Below, one piece after another: positions 6,098 to 7,002 of a DNA stretch of 7,002 nucleotides. Position numbers and translations under genes: made by a program. How positions within the stretch are numbered: the stretch's first letter is position 1; every line of letters begins with the position of its first letter. Source of the DNA: Clostridia bacterium (GTDB taxonomy: Bacteria; Bacillota; Clostridia; Christensenellales; CAG-314); NCBI GenBank assembly GCA_028710055.1, contig JAQUSX010000030.1:1-7002 (forward strand), in the 5' to 3' direction. Under the pieces are notes generated by a model that saw nothing but the letters and a program-made list of their open reading frames with translations, made no database searches and was not told where the DNA came from.

Positions 6098-7002
6098 ATG
6101 GGTAAACCTATCAGAATAGCGATTAACGGTTTTGGCAGAATCGGCAGAGTTATTGCACGTCTTATTTTTGAAAGAGACGATATGGAACTTGTCGCTACAA
6201 ACGATTTAAAAATCACAGAGCCTGAATATTGGGCGTATTTAATGAAATACGACAGCGTTTACGGCAAATTTAACGGTACGCTCGACGTAGCAAACGACGG
6301 CGTAATCGTAAACGGCAAAAAAGTTTTAGTATTTGGAAATCCCGACCCTACCCAATGTCCTTGGGGAGAGCTTGGTATTGATATCTTAATCGAATCCACG
6401 GGCGTATTCAAAACTATTGAAAAGGCAGGCAAACACCTTCAAGGCGGAGCGAAAAAGGTTATTATTACCGCTCCCAGCGAAGACGCTCCAATGTACATCG
6501 TAGGCGTTAATGAAAAATCTTACAAAGGCGAAACAGTAGTTTCCAACGCAAGCTGCACCACAAACTGTCTTGCACCTTTGGCAAAAGTTATTCATAACAA
6601 ATTCGGTATCGAAACAGGCTTTATGACCACCATTCACGCTATGACCGGTACTCAAACAACCGTCGATATGGCTTCGTCAAAAGACTGGCGCGCGGGAAGA
6701 GCTGCTTCGTATAACTCGATCCCCGCTTCCACAGGCGCGGCAAAAGCTGTCGGTAAAGTTTTGCCCGAACTCAACGGCAAGCTCACAGGTATGTCTTTTA
6801 GAATACCAGTACTTGACGGCTCTGTAGTAGACCTTGTTTGCAATCTCAAAACTCCTACAACGTTGGAAGAAATACATGCGGAAGTTAAACGCGCGTCAGA
6901 AAACGAAATGAAAATGAGTATTGATTATACTGATGAGCAAATCGTTTCCAGCGACATTATCGGCTATACGACTTGCACGTACGACTCAAAAGCTTGTATG
7001 CA
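6098..7002 (+). CDS. gap: glyceraldehyde-3-phosphate dehydrogenase, 3' end outside window
   Basis: This phosphorylating GAPDH oxidises glyceraldehyde 3-phosphate to 1,3-bisphosphoglycerate in the cytosol. The first 301 residues of about 335 are in the window. The Rossmann motif NGFGRIGR is at 10-17, and the NAD-adenosine-binding acidic residue is Asp36 in ATNDL, which favours NAD over NADP. The catalytic block NASCTTNC gives Cys153, and His180 lies in TTIHAMTG. The substrate-binding stretches RAASYNSIPASTGAAKAVGKVLPELNGKLTG and FRIPVLDGSVVDL follow. The NGKLTG region and 'CLAPLAKVIHNKFGI' resemble the E. coli GapA type more than the Bacillus glycolytic enzyme, a judgement from memory. GGAGG at 6083-6087 lies 10 bases before the ATG. 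An earlier ATG at 6081 overlaps that site and is out of frame. The gene is divergent from fba, which makes this enzyme's substrate; pgk often follows gap, but the window ends first. Confidence 0.96.
   Translation, partial: MGKPIRIAINGFGRIGRVIARLIFERDDMELVATNDLKITEPEYWAYLMKYDSVYGKFNGTLDVANDGVIVNGKKVLVFGNPDPTQCPWGELGIDILIESTGVFKTIEKAGKHLQGGAKKVIITAPSEDAPMYIVGVNEKSYKGETVVSNASCTTNCLAPLAKVIHNKFGIETGFMTTIHAMTGTQTTVDMASSKDWRAGRAASYNSIPASTGAAKAVGKVLPELNGKLTGMSFRIPVLDGSVVDLVCNLKTPTTLEEIHAEVKRASENEMKMSIDYTDEQIVSSDIIGYTTCTYDSKACM

Noticed and set aside
6386..6877. Three open frames on the - strand inside the gap region
   Set aside because: The + strand encodes unmistakable GAPDH through this whole stretch.

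Overview
The window looks like ordinary chromosomal housekeeping sequence from a low-GC, Gram-positive, Clostridia-like bacterium. This is an inference from four things: AT-rich intergenic DNA, strong purine-rich ribosome binding sites (GGAGG or AGGAGG before pdxS, fba and gap), compact hairpin-plus-T-tract terminators, and the gene families present. The species cannot be named from this sequence. No phage, transposon, CRISPR, tRNA or rRNA feature was found.

Layout, left to right. The 3' end of a dihydrofolate reductase gene (folA, +) enters from the left edge. It converges on the pdxS-pdxT operon (-), which encodes the two-subunit pyridoxal 5'-phosphate synthase; a bidirectional terminator lies between them. 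Upstream of pdxS on the same strand is a MATE-family multidrug/cation efflux gene with its own terminator. The MATE gene is divergent from a two-gene unit on the + strand: a small nitroreductase, then after a 1-base gap a two-helix membrane protein of unknown function. That unit converges on a class II fructose-bisphosphate aldolase gene (fba, -) across a second bidirectional terminator. Finally, fba is divergent from a GAPDH gene (gap, +) that runs off the right edge. Its coding sequence has no stop codon in the window, so it must be read from its start.

How the genes fit together. PdxS and PdxT make PLP from ribose 5-phosphate, glyceraldehyde 3-phosphate and glutamine. Fba produces glyceraldehyde 3-phosphate and GAPDH consumes it, so three of the four units touch central carbon flow; this is probably coincidence rather than a system. 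The MATE pump and nitroreductase share a 122-base divergent control region. It holds two back-to-back candidate promoters and a perfect 12-base palindrome at the predicted MATE transcription start, which suggests (not proven) a local detoxification or stress locus.

The least explained items are the 205-residue membrane protein at 4191-4808 and the MATE/nitroreductase control region. I see no convincing evidence of a wholly new biological system.
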